A DNA stretch of 64,000 nt, taken from positions 28,083-92,082 of the forward strand of contig CALULY010000011.1 of assembly GCA_944321635.1 (NCBI GenBank), written 5' to 3'. Positions 1 through 7,774 of this stretch are shown here, piece after piece (position 1 is the first letter of the stretch; each line of letters begins with the position of its first letter). Origin of the DNA: an uncultured Bacteroidaceae bacterium. GTDB taxonomy: Bacteria > Bacteroidota > Bacteroidia > Bacteroidales > Bacteroidaceae. The position numbers and the translations under genes were made by a program. The notes beneath the pieces were generated by a model. It was not told the origin of the DNA. It searched no databases and saw only the letters and a list, made by a program, of their open reading frames with translations.

Positions 1-79
1 TCTCGATGATGCTCTTGCCGGTCCCTGGGTATCGCACTGTGGCGAGCGCGTCGCGCACCATTTTGGGATAAATAGTCAT
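1..79 (-). CDS. mrp: Mrp/NBP35 family ATPase, N-terminal fragment
   Basis: Partial gene, cut by the window edge; only the first 26 codons are visible. They begin MTIYPKMVRDALATVRYPGT, which matches the MIP18/DUF59-like N-terminal domain of Mrp (ApbC) P-loop ATPases that carry and deliver iron-sulfur clusters. The P-loop itself lies outside the window. The start codon is 56 bp past the trmB stop on the same strand with no terminator between them, so the two are probably co-transcribed; the trmB-mrp pairing is familiar in Bacteroidales. The identification rests on a short stretch. Confidence 0.75.
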   Translation of the reverse strand, partial: MTIYPKMVRDALATVRYPGTGKSIIE

Positions 80-135
80 GTTATCGTTTGTTTTTTTACG
101 TTAGTCTCTGCTATGTGCCAGCCACCTCCTGCGTT

Positions 136-891
136 TCACCGCGCCATGTCCTTGCCGCTGCGCTTGCTGCGGTTGTAGCTGCGGTAGGTGTCCATCTCTA
201 TCTCCACCTCAGGTTCCGACAGCACGGTGGCATGGGGCAGTCGGAAAGACACATACTTGATGGTCAGCTCCCTCTCCAGCCATTGTTCCTCGTAGTAGGT
301 CTTGATTGAGAGCACGCCGGACGGTTCGCCCGAGGCATAGAGGTCTTCAGACATCGCCTCGACCGGGAGGGCATTGTGTGCGACCATGCATCTGGTGTAG
401 GTGAACATGAAGTTGCTGTCCGTCTTGAGGTGCACCAGCCCGCCATCCTTGAGGAAGCGGCGGTAACGCTCCAAGAAGAACGTGGAGGTCAACCGTTTCG
501 TCGCTTTCTTCATCTGCGGGTCAGGGAATGTGAGCCAGATCTCATCGACTTCATCAGGTGCAAAAAAGCGGTCTATCACCTCTATGTTCGTCCGCAGGAA
601 TGCCACGTTCCGCAGCCCCTCACGCAACGAATCGGTAGCCCCGCTCCACATCCTCGCCCCTTTGATGTCAACACCTATGAAGTTGCATGACGGGAAACGG
701 CGGGCAAGCCCCACGGCATATTCCCCGCGGCCGCAACCAAGCTCCAACACTATGGGATTGCCGTTGCCAAAGAAGTCGCGCCAACGGCCACGCATCTCAA
801 ACGGCTGGCTCTGCAAGACGGAGTAAGGACATTCGAAGACGTGAGGATAGGTCGCCATGTCGGCAAATTTGGCCAGCTTGTTCTTGCTCAT
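136..891 (-). CDS. trmB: tRNA (guanine-N7-)-methyltransferase
   Basis: Transfers a methyl group from SAM to N7 of G46 in the variable loop of tRNAs. The 251-residue protein has the class I SAM-binding motif [12 protein letters not shown] near residue 50, the second acidic motif IGVDIKG, and the TrmB signature [16 protein letters not shown] around residue 120. The frame stays open far upstream, but the start MSKNKLAKF is chosen because homologues begin there and a promoter-like sequence lies just upstream (920-949). The C-terminal tail is basic. It heads a unit with mrp. Confidence 0.93.
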   Translation of the reverse strand: MSKNKLAKFADMATYPHVFECPYSVLQSQPFEMRGRWRDFFGNGNPIVLELGCGRGEYAVGLARRFPSCNFIGVDIKGARMWSGATDSLREGLRNVAFLRTNIEVIDRFFAPDEVDEIWLTFPDPQMKKATKRLTSTFFLERYRRFLKDGGLVHLKTDSNFMFTYTRCMVAHNALPVEAMSEDLYASGEPSGVLSIKTYYEEQWLERELTIKYVSFRLPHATVLSEPEVEIEMDTYRSYNRSKRSGKDMAR

Positions 892-919
892 TACATCGGG
901 TGTTAGTCGTTCTGACTGG

Positions 920-949
920 CAAAGATAGGCATTAAGGACTGGAAGTAAA
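920..949 (-). promoter_or_regulatory. Promoter of trmB
   Basis: On the minus strand the -7 element is TATCTTTG (920-927), an exact match to TAnnTTTG. An imperfect -33 element TTTA (946-949) lies 18 nt away. The predicted leader before the trmB start is about 25 nt. It was found by motif reading only. Confidence 0.5.
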
Positions 950-1022
950 AGCGGTTGCGGAAAAGCGTTGACGTCACCACAAGCCGTGCCGCCATTGCCG
1001 AGACCGTGCGCGGCGGAAAAAA

Positions 1023-1110
1023 CATCGTATTCAAACCAAGAAAACATTAAATGAAACAGGCAAAAGCATCGTATGCAAAAGCACAAAACACCGTATGCAA
1101 AAGACGGCGG
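1023..1110. repeat. Array A: four 22-bp tandem units
   Basis: Four consecutive 22-bp blocks (1023-1044, 1045-1066, 1067-1088, 1089-1110). Three start with CATCGTAT or CACCGTAT, followed by A-rich sequence such as GCAAAAG; the second block is more diverged (CATTAAATG). The array lies between the 5' end of trmB and the 3' end of the candidate ncRNA. It belongs to the phased-array family described in the findings. Confidence 0.65.
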
Positions 1111-1174
1111 CAAACAATGGTTCAATCGTCAATCAGGGATGGGAGTGCCAGCGGGATTGCTTGGCTAAGGGCAT

Positions 1175-1370
1175 AAGAAAAACCATATTGGCGATGTGAT
1201 AAAACTCCGTATGACATGATTTGAGTGCTCTCTTCTCTTTGTAATCCACCGGCATCGCTGCACCCCGAGGGGTTGTGGCCCGCCATTGAGAAATGAAGCT
1301 CGTCTCGGTAGTTTGGATTTAATTGATGAGTTTCCCAATCCAACCAATATGGCTTATTCCTTTTATTTCT
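1175..1370 (-). ncRNA. ssrS: Candidate structured RNA, 6S-like
   Basis: A near-consensus promoter (1375-1405) drives a leftward transcript of about 195 nt. Its ends pair: CCAUAUUGG (1344-1352) with CCAAUAUGG (1183-1191), nine perfect pairs followed at once by a UUUUUCUU tract (1175-1182). Inside are a 7-bp hairpin UUGGAUU/AAUCCAA (1313-1319 with 1337-1343), a helix ACUaCCG/CGGAGU (1306-1312 with 1204-1209) and an apical ACCCC/GGGGU stem (1262-1273). Closed ends, one long interrupted rod and a size near 190 nt fit 6S RNA, which binds RNA polymerase holoenzyme. No tmRNA or SRP signature is present. A 73-codon frame from a TTG covers the same strand but is probably incidental. I am fairly sure it is an RNA gene, less sure that it is 6S. 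Confidence 0.5.
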
Positions 1371-1374
1371 ACGA

Positions 1375-1405
1375 CAAATATAGAGCCTAAAAACATACCA
1401 TCAAA
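1375..1405 (-). promoter_or_regulatory. Promoter of the candidate ncRNA
   Basis: On the minus strand TTTG (1402-1405), a 19-nt spacer and TATATTTG (1375-1382) match the Bacteroidetes housekeeping consensus exactly. Transcription should start near 1370, a few bases before the 5' strand of the RNA closing stem. Confidence 0.65.
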
Positions 1406-1516
1406 TGTTTCGCAAGAAAAAATGCCCCGGCCCGGACAAAAAATGTTAAATCGGCAATATCAACTGAAAAACCTGGGAAGTATTGCCATCAGAAGATAAA
1501 TTTTCTTCCACGGGAT

Positions 1517-1547
1517 TTTGAAGTTATTAACCTTTCCTTTTAATTTG
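1517..1547 (+). promoter_or_regulatory. Promoter of the ECF sigma factor gene
   Basis: TTTG (1517-1520), 19-nt spacer, TTAATTTG (1540-1547), one mismatch to TAnnTTTG. The predicted 5' leader is about 80 nt. It faces away from the ncRNA promoter, so the spacer 1406-1516 is a divergent control region. Confidence 0.5.
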
Positions 1548-1633
1548 CACCCGAAACGAAAACGAATACCGAACACTAAAACCAGATTGCCTATCGACAC
1601 AGCATTACTCTTGTAACAAACAATCATCAGGTA

Positions 1634-2227
1634 ATGACAAATATCGAGAAGTTGAAGGACGACGCGCTGATCGCCCTTTACGTAAATGGCAACGACAAGG
1701 CATTTGACATAGTGTTGGAACGCTATCAACAACGTCTTTTTTCCTATATATATTTTTTAGTAAAAGACCAGGAAATCGCCGAGGACATATTCCAAGACAC
1801 ATTCATCAAGGCGATTGTGACAATCAAGAACGGCAAATACACCGCCACCGACAAATTCTACGGGTGGCTGACCCGCATCGCGCACAACCTGATATTCGAC
1901 CATTTCCGTGCGGAACGCAATGAGAACACCACTCCGTGCGAGACTGACGGCTACGACATCCTCAACAACATCGACCTGTGTTGCGAGGACAACATCGAGA
2001 CAATGCTCATCAACTCGCAAATCATGGAAGACCTGCGCAAGATGGTGGACAGGCTGCCGCAAAACCAAAAGGACATCATCACGATGAGATTCTACCAGAA
2101 CCTCTCGTTCAAGGAGATTGCCGAGGCGACCGGCACAAGCATCAACACGGCACTCGGCAGGATGCGCTATGCGATCCTAAATCTGCGCAAGATGGCATCT
2201 GAAAACAACATCTCACTCACCGCATGA
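1634..2227 (+). CDS. RNA polymerase sigma factor, ECF/sigma-70 family
   Basis: A 197-residue ECF-type sigma factor that would direct RNA polymerase to a specific promoter set. Sigma region 2 covers about residues 20-90, with FSYIYFLVKDQEIAEDIFQD and the DNA-melting segment around FYGWLTRIAHNLIFDHFR. Sigma region 4 (about 130-190) has LPQNQKDIITMRFYQNLSF and the helix-turn-helix FKEIAEATGTSINTALGRMR. No FecR-type anti-sigma gene follows; the only downstream companion is a 48-codon ORF. The low-G+C segment at 1741-1760 lies inside the gene and does not break it. Its regulon is unknown. Confidence 0.9.
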   Translation: MTNIEKLKDDALIALYVNGNDKAFDIVLERYQQRLFSYIYFLVKDQEIAEDIFQDTFIKAIVTIKNGKYTATDKFYGWLTRIAHNLIFDHFRAERNENTTPCETDGYDILNNIDLCCEDNIETMLINSQIMEDLRKMVDRLPQNQKDIITMRFYQNLSFKEIAEATGTSINTALGRMRYAILNLRKMASENNISLTA

Positions 2228-2304
2228 AAAAAGCATAAAATCATAGGCAAGACATAATAAGTCAAGGTTGTCCCCCGTTATACAAGCAACGAGACAACAA
2301 TCAG

Positions 2305-2451
2305 ATGCCTATGGAAAATATCTACACCAAAACCCAAGCGACAAAAAGAGGCAATGCCGAGGCGGCGGCAAAGACTGTAAAGCTCTCGGTCAACTCTATT
2401 TTAATCATCAAACAATTTGCAAGGACCTACTCGCCAACCATGAAAAACTGA
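2305..2451 (+). CDS. Small conserved-type protein after ECF sigma gene
   Basis: A 48-codon ORF starting MPMENIYTKTQATKRGNAEA (an alternative ATG is at 2311) and ending in KQFARTYSP followed by a few residues. It begins 77 bp after the sigma factor and is followed directly by a strong terminator, so sigma gene and small ORF form one transcription unit. The pattern, basic N-terminus then a hydrophobic helix-like stretch ending FARTYSP, resembles tiny Bacteroidales proteins found next to ECF sigma genes. I recognise the pattern, not a named family. Function is unknown; a cytoplasmic partner or antagonist of the sigma factor is one possibility. Confidence 0.55.
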   Translation: MPMENIYTKTQATKRGNAEAAAKTVKLSVNSILIIKQFARTYSPTMKN

Positions 2452-2471
2452 CATGGGGGCAGAGCGACAAA

Positions 2472-2507
2472 GATGACGGATGTGCACAAACACATCCGCC
2501 ATCTTTT
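2472..2507 (+). terminator. Terminator of the sigma factor unit
   Basis: The arms GATGACGGATGTG (2472-2484) and CACATCCGCCATC (2491-2503) pair over 12 of 13 positions with a 6-nt loop, followed by TTTT. It ends the sigma/small-ORF transcript about 45 bp before the MATE start. Confidence 0.75.
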
Positions 2508-2551
2508 GTATGACAGGCATCATAAACAACAAACACCAACGACACAGACCA

Positions 2552-3907
2552 ATGGAAAGAGGAACAATTGGGGCAAAGAGCTCTGAGTACACATACAAAC
2601 GCATCTGGCACATAGCGTATCCCATCCTGATAAGCCTCGTGATGGAGCAATTGATAGGCATGACCGACACTGCATTCCTCGGTCGCGTCGGTGAGGTAGA
2701 ACTTGGGGCGGCGGCGATAGCAGGTGTCTACTACCTCATCATCTTCATGCTCGGTTTCGGGTTCAGCATCGGGGCACAAATCCTCATGGCCCGGCGCAAC
2801 GGCGAGGGGAGGCACAGTGAGATTGGCCGCATATTCTACCACAGCATCGGCTTCCTGCTCATCTTGGCATTTGTTGCCTGCGTCGCGTCACTGTTGTTCT
2901 CGCCGCACATCCTGCGGAGTGTCGTCTCGTCGCACGAGGTGTGCGACAAGGCTGTCAGTTATGTCAACTGGAGGATACTCGGTCTTTTCTTCGCGTTCAC
3001 GTCAGCCGTGTTCAGGGCTTTCTATGTAGGCACTACGCAGACCAAGACACTCACGCTCAACTCGGTGATCATGGTGCTGTCAAATGTGGTGTTCAACTAC
3101 ATTTTGGTGTTTGGCAACTTCGGATTCCCCGCCCTTGGCATAGCCGGCGCGGCGATTGGCTCGACATTGGCCGAGGGGGTATCGACGGCATTCTTCATCA
3201 TCTACACGACGAGGAGGATTGATTGTAAGAAATACGGCCTTGACAAAATCGGTCACTTCAGTTGGAAGTCGCTGAAAGGCATACTGCGCATCTCGACATG
3301 GACGATGGTGCAGAACTTTTTCTCCATATCCATCTGGTTCCTGTTCTTCATCTTCATCGAGCATCTCGGCGAGAGGTCGCTCGCGATTACCAACATCGTG
3401 CGCAATGTGTCTGCCATCCCGTTTATGATCATCTCGGCTTTCGCCTCCACCTGCTCATCTGTCGTCAGCAACCTCATAGGTTCCGGACGTGTGGATGAGG
3501 TGAAACCGGCGATCAGACGGCACATAGTGATTGCCTATTGCATCGTCCTGCCGCTTGTGGCGGTCATTTCCATCTTCCCGACCGAGACTGCCAGCATCTA
3601 CACCAACATCGGCGAGCTCCAGACCGCATCAATCAAGTCGTTGTGGGTGTTGTGCTCGTCCTACGTCCTGACGGTGCCAGCTTTTGTGCTCTTCCAATCA
3701 GTTTCAGGGACTGGCAACACACAGAAGGCGTTCCTCCTTGAGTTTACATCCACGGCGATTTACACGGTCTTCATCTCAATCGTGATCATGCACCTCAGGG
3801 CAGATGTCGCCTATTGCTGGTTTGCCGAGCACGTCTACTCATTTTGCCTTTTCACACTGTGCTTCATCTACTTGAAATGGGGCAAGTGGTCGAAGGCCAG
3901 GATATGA
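2552..3907 (+). CDS. MATE family efflux transporter
   Basis: A 451-residue polytopic inner-membrane protein of the multidrug and toxin extrusion family (NorM/DinF type), which exports cationic drugs or metabolites using a Na+ or H+ gradient. The N-terminal segment HIAYPILISLVMEQLIGMTDTAFLGRVGEVELGA splits into the usual first two helices with the family's D-T-A-F-L-G motif, and about twelve hydrophobic helices follow in two similar halves. The start MERGTIGAK is preferred over a longer frame from 2480, because the longer version would begin inside the upstream terminator hairpin. It is a single-gene unit, ended by a hairpin at 3912. The substrate cannot be read from the sequence. Confidence 0.9.
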   Translation: MERGTIGAKSSEYTYKRIWHIAYPILISLVMEQLIGMTDTAFLGRVGEVELGAAAIAGVYYLIIFMLGFGFSIGAQILMARRNGEGRHSEIGRIFYHSIGFLLILAFVACVASLLFSPHILRSVVSSHEVCDKAVSYVNWRILGLFFAFTSAVFRAFYVGTTQTKTLTLNSVIMVLSNVVFNYILVFGNFGFPALGIAGAAIGSTLAEGVSTAFFIIYTTRRIDCKKYGLDKIGHFSWKSLKGILRISTWTMVQNFFSISIWFLFFIFIEHLGERSLAITNIVRNVSAIPFMIISAFASTCSSVVSNLIGSGRVDEVKPAIRRHIVIAYCIVLPLVAVISIFPTETASIYTNIGELQTASIKSLWVLCSSYVLTVPAFVLFQSVSGTGNTQKAFLLEFTSTAIYTVFISIVIMHLRADVAYCWFAEHVYSFCLFTLCFIYLKWGKWSKARI

Positions 3908-3911
3908 GAAA

Positions 3912-3945
3912 TCCGCCCAGTGACAACAGGACGTCACTGGGCGGA
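3912..3945. terminator. Hairpin between convergent MATE and panD
   Basis: A perfect 13-bp inverted repeat, TCCGCCCAGTGAC (3912-3924) and GTCACTGGGCGGA (3933-3945), with an 8-nt loop in the 78-bp gap between the MATE and panD stop codons. The T-tract is weak on both sides (CTTTCCTTT follows from 3957). It could serve both genes. Confidence 0.65.
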
Positions 3946-3985
3946 CAACTAAGAGCTTTCCTTTCCACTATCCTAAGCCTTGGCT

Positions 3986-4348
3986 TCAGCCTTTGATGCC
4001 TGGCAAAGAGTTTGTCCGTGAATCGGGGAACACGACCCATGGCTTGAATGATTTCGCTTCTTCAAAATCCATGAGTGCATAAGACATTATTATTATTATG
4101 TCCCCCACTTGCACTTTGCGCGCCGCCGCTCCATTGAGGCAGATGCACCCTGAACCGCGCTCGCCTTTGATGACATAGGTCTCAAAACGCTCGCCATTGT
4201 TGTTGTCCGCGATGCAGACCTTTTCACCTTCTATCAGATTGACGGCATCCATCAGGTCTTCGTCTATTGTTATGCTTCCCACATAGTTGAGATTTGCCTC
4301 CGTGACCTGGACGCAATGCAACTTTGATTTCAGAACTTCAATCATCAT
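3986..4348 (-). CDS. panD: Aspartate 1-decarboxylase
   Basis: Makes beta-alanine from L-aspartate for pantothenate synthesis. The enzyme is a pyruvoyl-dependent proenzyme that cleaves itself at a Gly-Ser bond. The 120-residue protein keeps this: YVGSITID places the scissile bond at G24-S25, the standard position. Lys9 in KSKLH and the [19 protein letters not shown] segment are also typical. Two ATG codons lie in tandem; the first fits the G24-S25 numbering. It starts 12 bp after the panC stop and is surely in its operon, so the window supplies both enzymes needed to make and couple beta-alanine. Confidence 0.95.
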   Translation of the reverse strand: MMIEVLKSKLHCVQVTEANLNYVGSITIDEDLMDAVNLIEGEKVCIADNNNGERFETYVIKGERGSGCICLNGAAARKVQVGDIIIIMSYALMDFEEAKSFKPWVVFPDSRTNSLPGIKG

Positions 4349-4360
4349 GATGGCCGGGTT

Positions 4361-5203
4361 TTATCCTTTGTACTTGATGTTGTCTATTAACCTGATTTCC
4401 CCGCAATAGGCAGCTATGCAGCCAACGGCATAATCGGTCTCTGTCCAGTCTGTTATCGGCTGGAGCGTGCGTCCGTCAACGATTTCATAATATTCGAGGC
4501 GCAGATAACCGTCCTTTGCCATCGCGTCGGCAACAAACCTGACTGTCTCGGCCACCGTATGAGTTGACGCGAAATCCACACTGGCAGCCAAAGCCGCATG
4601 GATTGCCGGGGCGTGTTGCCTGCCCTCTTTCGTCAACAAGGTGTTGCGGCTGCTCAAGGCGAGGCCGTCGGCTTCGCGCACTATCGGGCATGGCCTTATC
4701 TCAATGTGATAATCATATTTCCTGACCAATTCCCTTATGATGGCGAGTTGCTGGAAGTCCTTTTCACCGAAATAAGCCCTATCAGGCGAAACGATGTCAA
4801 ACAACCTGCTCACCACTTGCGCCACCCCGTTGAAATGCCCGGGACGGTGCACGCCTTCCATCACCTTGTCAAGCGGGGAGAAATCAAAGAGGCGGGTGTC
4901 TGGTTCTGGATATATCTCTTCCACGCTCGGGGCAAACGCGATGTCCGCGCCGAATCTTTCGAGCAACTTGCAATCAGCGTCAAGGGTGCGTGGATAGTTC
5001 TTCAAATCATTCTTGTCGTTGAACTGGGTAGGATTGACAAAAACGCTGACCACCGTCACATCATTCTCGTCAACACTCCTTTTGACAAGGGAGGCATGAC
5101 CGTCATGCAAAGCCCCCATGGTGGGGACCAGACCGACTTTTTTGCCTTGCCCGAATGAGGAAAGGGCACACTTCAAGTCGGCAACAGTTTCAACTAACTT
5201 CAT
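4361..5203 (-). CDS. panC: Pantoate--beta-alanine ligase
   Basis: ATP-dependent condensation of pantoate with beta-alanine to give pantothenate, the precursor of CoA; a cytoplasmic dimer. The 280-residue sequence has the nucleotide-binding motif [13 protein letters not shown] near residue 27, [14 protein letters not shown], the [17 protein letters not shown] segment and the catalytic-loop region [10 protein letters not shown], all expected for the family. It heads the panC-panD operon. No exact Bacteroidetes promoter was found in the 160-bp upstream spacer. coaE, the last CoA pathway enzyme, is elsewhere in this window (21228-21824). Confidence 0.95.
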   Translation of the reverse strand: MKLVETVADLKCALSSFGQGKKVGLVPTMGALHDGHASLVKRSVDENDVTVVSVFVNPTQFNDKNDLKNYPRTLDADCKLLERFGADIAFAPSVEEIYPEPDTRLFDFSPLDKVMEGVHRPGHFNGVAQVVSRLFDIVSPDRAYFGEKDFQQLAIIRELVRKYDYHIEIRPCPIVREADGLALSSRNTLLTKEGRQHAPAIHAALAASVDFASTHTVAETVRFVADAMAKDGYLRLEYYEIVDGRTLQPITDWTETDYAVGCIAAYCGEIRLIDNIKYKG

Positions 5204-5363
5204 TTTCTAACCTTATTTAAGTTATGGTCGTCAAAAACTGTGCAAAAGAAGTGATTATTTAGCACATAAAGAAACCGCGTGTCGATTTTCGCACAAAAAA
5301 CCTCACATTGTGCCGTTCCCTGCAACAAAGGGCTGACATTGTAAGCCTTGAATGCTAAAGTCC

Positions 5364-6020
5364 TCACAATCCGCCATGAAGTCGCAAGAAATCGTCAATC
5401 TTTTCCTGCCCTTCCGGAGTGGCGATGCCGCGCAACAAAATCATCATCAGTGTCTGGAAAGCCTTGTCAAAGCCAACCGACCTGAAAGCCTCCAACCATC
5501 CAAACGGTTTGGTGTTGAGCAACGACAAGACATCAAGCACCTCATAGTCGATGTCGCTCCTGAACATCCCCTCCTCCACCCCGCGTTGGAAGAATGCGCG
5601 TCCACGCATCCTGTCGCTCTGGTGGAACTCATTGATGAGAGCCAACGCCTTGGGATACTTGACCAAATCATCAAAAAACTGCGGGCAAACGTCCTTGTGG
5701 TCTTCAATCACCTGCTTATAGAAAATCAATGCCAAATCTAAAATCGTCTTGCGCTGCATCTCCGGCGCGGAAAACTGGGCGGTCTCAAGCTCTTTCTTCT
5801 TCCTCATGCCGCTGACAAGCAATGCTTCCTTGTCCTCAAACAACTCATAAAGTGTCCGCTTGCTGATCCCCATCCGCGAAGACAGCTCATCCATCGTCAC
5901 GCTCCGTATGCCACGCTCCTTGAACATCGACATGGCCGTGTCAATAACCATGTCCCGCAGGTGCGCCCTCGGAACTTTTTGCTGCGGGACGGCAAGTTGC
6001 GATGATTCCTTCCTACCCAT
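5364..6020 (-). CDS. TetR/AcrR family transcriptional regulator
   Basis: A 218-residue one-component regulator. The N-terminal TetR DNA-binding domain is clear at about residues 22-70: DMVIDTAMSMFKERGIRSVT, then the helix-turn-helix DELSSRMGISKRTLYELFED. The remaining ~145 residues are a helical ligand-binding and dimer domain with no similarity I can assign. The basic, Gln-rich lead-in before residue 20 is slightly longer than usual. It stands alone between panC and tRNA-Arg. TetR proteins often control adjacent exporters, but the nearest exporter (MATE) is separated from it by panC and panD, so its target is unclear. Confidence 0.9.
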   Translation of the reverse strand: MGRKESSQLAVPQQKVPRAHLRDMVIDTAMSMFKERGIRSVTMDELSSRMGISKRTLYELFEDKEALLVSGMRKKKELETAQFSAPEMQRKTILDLALIFYKQVIEDHKDVCPQFFDDLVKYPKALALINEFHQSDRMRGRAFFQRGVEEGMFRSDIDYEVLDVLSLLNTKPFGWLEAFRSVGFDKAFQTLMMILLRGIATPEGQEKIDDFLRLHGGL

Positions 6021-6200
6021 TGCGGTTCATCTTGGTTTCTTATGACGAAATTAACAGAAAACTTGGCACGCACCATCAGTTTTCATCGGCGCGACCTTCA
6101 ATTTAACACAAATTAAAGGCAGAGGCTATTGGTACGAAACAGAATGACCGCCCCGATTGCATCTTTTCCTGCAAAAGGGACGGCCGATGATCTTGGATAG

Positions 6201-6272
6201 TACACCCATGGAGACTCGAACTCCAACCGACGGAACCGGAATCCGTAATTCTATCCATTAAACTATGGGTGC
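6201..6272 (-). tRNA. tRNA-Arg (anticodon CCG)
   Basis: Read on the minus strand the 72 nt fold as a full cloverleaf. The acceptor stem pairs GCACCCA with TGGGTGT (G-U at the end) with discriminator A. The anticodon stem is ACGGA/TCCGT enclosing loop TTCCGGT, giving anticodon CCG, which reads CGG. The T stem is TGGAG/CTCCA around TTCGAGT. CCA is not encoded. It lies 29 bp beyond the nuclease stop codon and has its own promoter overlapping the end of that gene. Confidence 0.95.
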
Positions 6273-6287
6273 ATAGTCGTGACGGCG

Positions 6288-6319
6288 CAAAAGTAGGTAT
6301 TTAATACTAATTTGCCAAG
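6288..6319 (-). promoter_or_regulatory. Promoter of tRNA-Arg
   Basis: On the minus strand CTTG (6316-6319), a 20-nt spacer and TACTTTTG (6288-6295). The -7 element is an exact match, and the predicted start lies about 10 nt before the mature tRNA 5' end. The -33 side overlaps the last codons of the upstream nuclease gene. Confidence 0.55.
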
Positions 6320-7161
6320 CCAGGCCAATTATCTTTTACCAATTGAGCCTCAATGACCGACTCGCAAGCGTCAGGCAAATTGTGGAAAAAGTCCAGCCCG
6401 GTGAATTCCTCAAGCTCATCCACCGAGATGGCGTAGTTTTGCAGGTTGTATGGCGCACGGTAATCATCGTTGTGTTCCAGCAGGAACGCTATCGCGCTGT
6501 ATATGCCGTTCTTGACGTTGACAAGGGCCATATAGTAATAGGCTGGCACCGGAATCGAATGCGGCCCCGTGTAAGTGATCACCTTGTCAGCATCGATTGT
6601 CCCGCCCTTGACCACATAGAGAGTGTCGCGCAACGAAGGATTACGTCCCCAGTCTTGCACCAAGGCCTCGAGCCTCTGCCATATGCCACGATTGAAATTG
6701 CCGTACTGCGGCGACATATTGGAGTAATAAAACGTCTGCACATTGGCATTGACAGTAAACTTACGGTCGTTTGACGCACACAAATGCCCTCGGTCATACC
6801 CACGGTAGTCCTCACGGTCGCTGCGCCACTCGGCAGGCACCTGCGGGTCGTCATCCCAGGCATCAGTGCGGCTGCCGCTGTTTTTCGCGGTCAGGTCATA
6901 GAATGTGAACGCCACCCACCGAGCATGACGGCTGAGGCAATCATATTCAAGCGAATAATTTATGACCTCTTGCCCATCTACATCCGTCTTGTGGACGATG
7001 AACAACGAGAGCGAATCCCCATCAAGGGCTGGCATCTCGACACGGTTGGCGTACTCCGGCGCATTCAACACGACAACCGGCGCGACTTCATCCTTTTCAC
7101 AAGAGACAAACAGCGCAACTGCCGCGAAAGCCGCGCCAAGACAGGCTAATTTGATTTGCAT
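6307..7161 (-). CDS. DNA/RNA non-specific endonuclease, lipoprotein
   Basis: A 284-residue secreted nuclease of the Endonuclease_NS (Serratia/NUC1, beta-beta-alpha metal) family, which cuts DNA and RNA with Mg2+. The signal sequence ends in a lipobox-like LFVSC (Cys21), so it should be anchored to a membrane on the periplasmic or outer side. The catalytic motif YDRGHLCASNDRK has His126 as general base. NMSPQYGNFNRGIWQRLE downstream supplies the metal-binding Asn and the conserved N-x-x-x-W helix. All key residues are present. Likely roles are nutrient scavenging or defence against external DNA; context gives no clue. Confidence 0.9.
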   Translation of the reverse strand: MQIKLACLGAAFAAVALFVSCEKDEVAPVVVLNAPEYANRVEMPALDGDSLSLFIVHKTDVDGQEVINYSLEYDCLSRHARWVAFTFYDLTAKNSGSRTDAWDDDPQVPAEWRSDREDYRGYDRGHLCASNDRKFTVNANVQTFYYSNMSPQYGNFNRGIWQRLEALVQDWGRNPSLRDTLYVVKGGTIDADKVITYTGPHSIPVPAYYYMALVNVKNGIYSAIAFLLEHNDDYRAPYNLQNYAISVDELEEFTGLDFFHNLPDACESVIEAQLVKDNWPGLAN

Positions 7162-7173
7162 GACTCAACAGAC

Positions 7174-7212
7174 AAGAAAAGGCCACACGAGCATGGCAGC
7201 GCGCATGGCCTT
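7174..7212 (-). terminator. Terminator of rpmE2
   Basis: On the minus strand AAGGCCA (7206-7212) pairs with TGGCCTT (7179-7185) around a long, partly paired loop, followed by TTCTTG. It sits 26 bp after the rpmE2 stop and ends just before the nuclease start. Confidence 0.45.
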
Positions 7213-7237
7213 GGTTTGCATAAGATTTCCCGATCGT

Positions 7238-7489
7238 TCACTTCTTGCGATTCCCGTAGCGGCTCAAGAACTTGTCAACACGACCAGCCGTGTCAACAAG
7301 CTTGGACTTGCCTGTGTAGAACGGGTGAGATGAGCTCGAGATTTCAAGTTTAATCAACGGATAAGTCTCGCCTTCAAAATCTATCGTCTCCTTGGTTGCG
7401 CAAGTTGAACGAGACAAAAAGCAATCGCCGTTGGACATATCTTTGAAAACCACCGGACGATAAGACTCTGGATGTATTCCCTCTTTCAT
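7238..7489 (-). CDS. rpmE2: 50S ribosomal protein L31, type B
   Basis: An 83-residue protein matching type B L31 (bL31B), a component of the large ribosomal subunit bridging to the 30S head. The start [20 protein letters not shown] and the block [21 protein letters not shown] are diagnostic. The zinc-binding CxxC of type A L31 is absent as expected. Oddly there are two cysteines eight residues apart (CFLSRSTC) where type B proteins usually have none. The upstream open frame is longer, but homology and a perfect promoter at 7567-7597 fix this start with a leader of about 70 nt. Monocistronic. Confidence 0.95.
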   Translation of the reverse strand: MKEGIHPESYRPVVFKDMSNGDCFLSRSTCATKETIDFEGETYPLIKLEISSSSHPFYTGKSKLVDTAGRVDKFLSRYGNRKK

Positions 7490-7566
7490 ATCTTCTTTGA
7501 ATTTTTGATTTCTACTAATTGATGACTGTCTGGCAACTTTTCTGCTTGTAATGGCATTTCGGTTTG

Positions 7567-7597
7567 CAAAGATAGGCCTTTCACTTGATTTGGCAAA
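7567..7597 (-). promoter_or_regulatory. Promoter of rpmE2
   Basis: On the minus strand TTTG (7594-7597), a 19-nt spacer and TATCTTTG (7567-7574): an exact Bacteroidetes consensus promoter. The start is predicted near 7562. Confidence 0.75.
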
Positions 7598-7713
7598 CAG
7601 TTGAAATCGTTTTTTATAGAAAAAGCGATACCACGCTTTTAAATTTTGACTTTGGTAAAAACAAATAGGATTGAGTTCCAAAGACCAAACAGCAATTCAG
7701 GTTCTGAAAAGGA

Positions 7714-7745
7714 AAATGGCTGCCGCATTGATGCGGCAGCCATTT
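7714..7745 (-). terminator. Terminator of the tlpA-DUF6029-Omp28 operon
   Basis: A 15-bp perfect inverted repeat, AAATGGCTGCCGCAT (7714-7728) and its complement (7731-7745), 29 bp after the last gene of the operon. A T-rich stretch follows on the minus strand. Confidence 0.75.
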
Positions 7746-7774
7746 ATATAAGTAGGATTATCAGCCTAAGTCTC

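Noticed and set aside
1122..1343. A 73-codon minus-strand ORF starting at a TTG
   Set aside because: It coincides with the structured RNA candidate, needs a TTG start, and the pairing between its ends explains the sequence better than coding does. It could be revisited if codon-level conservation were shown.
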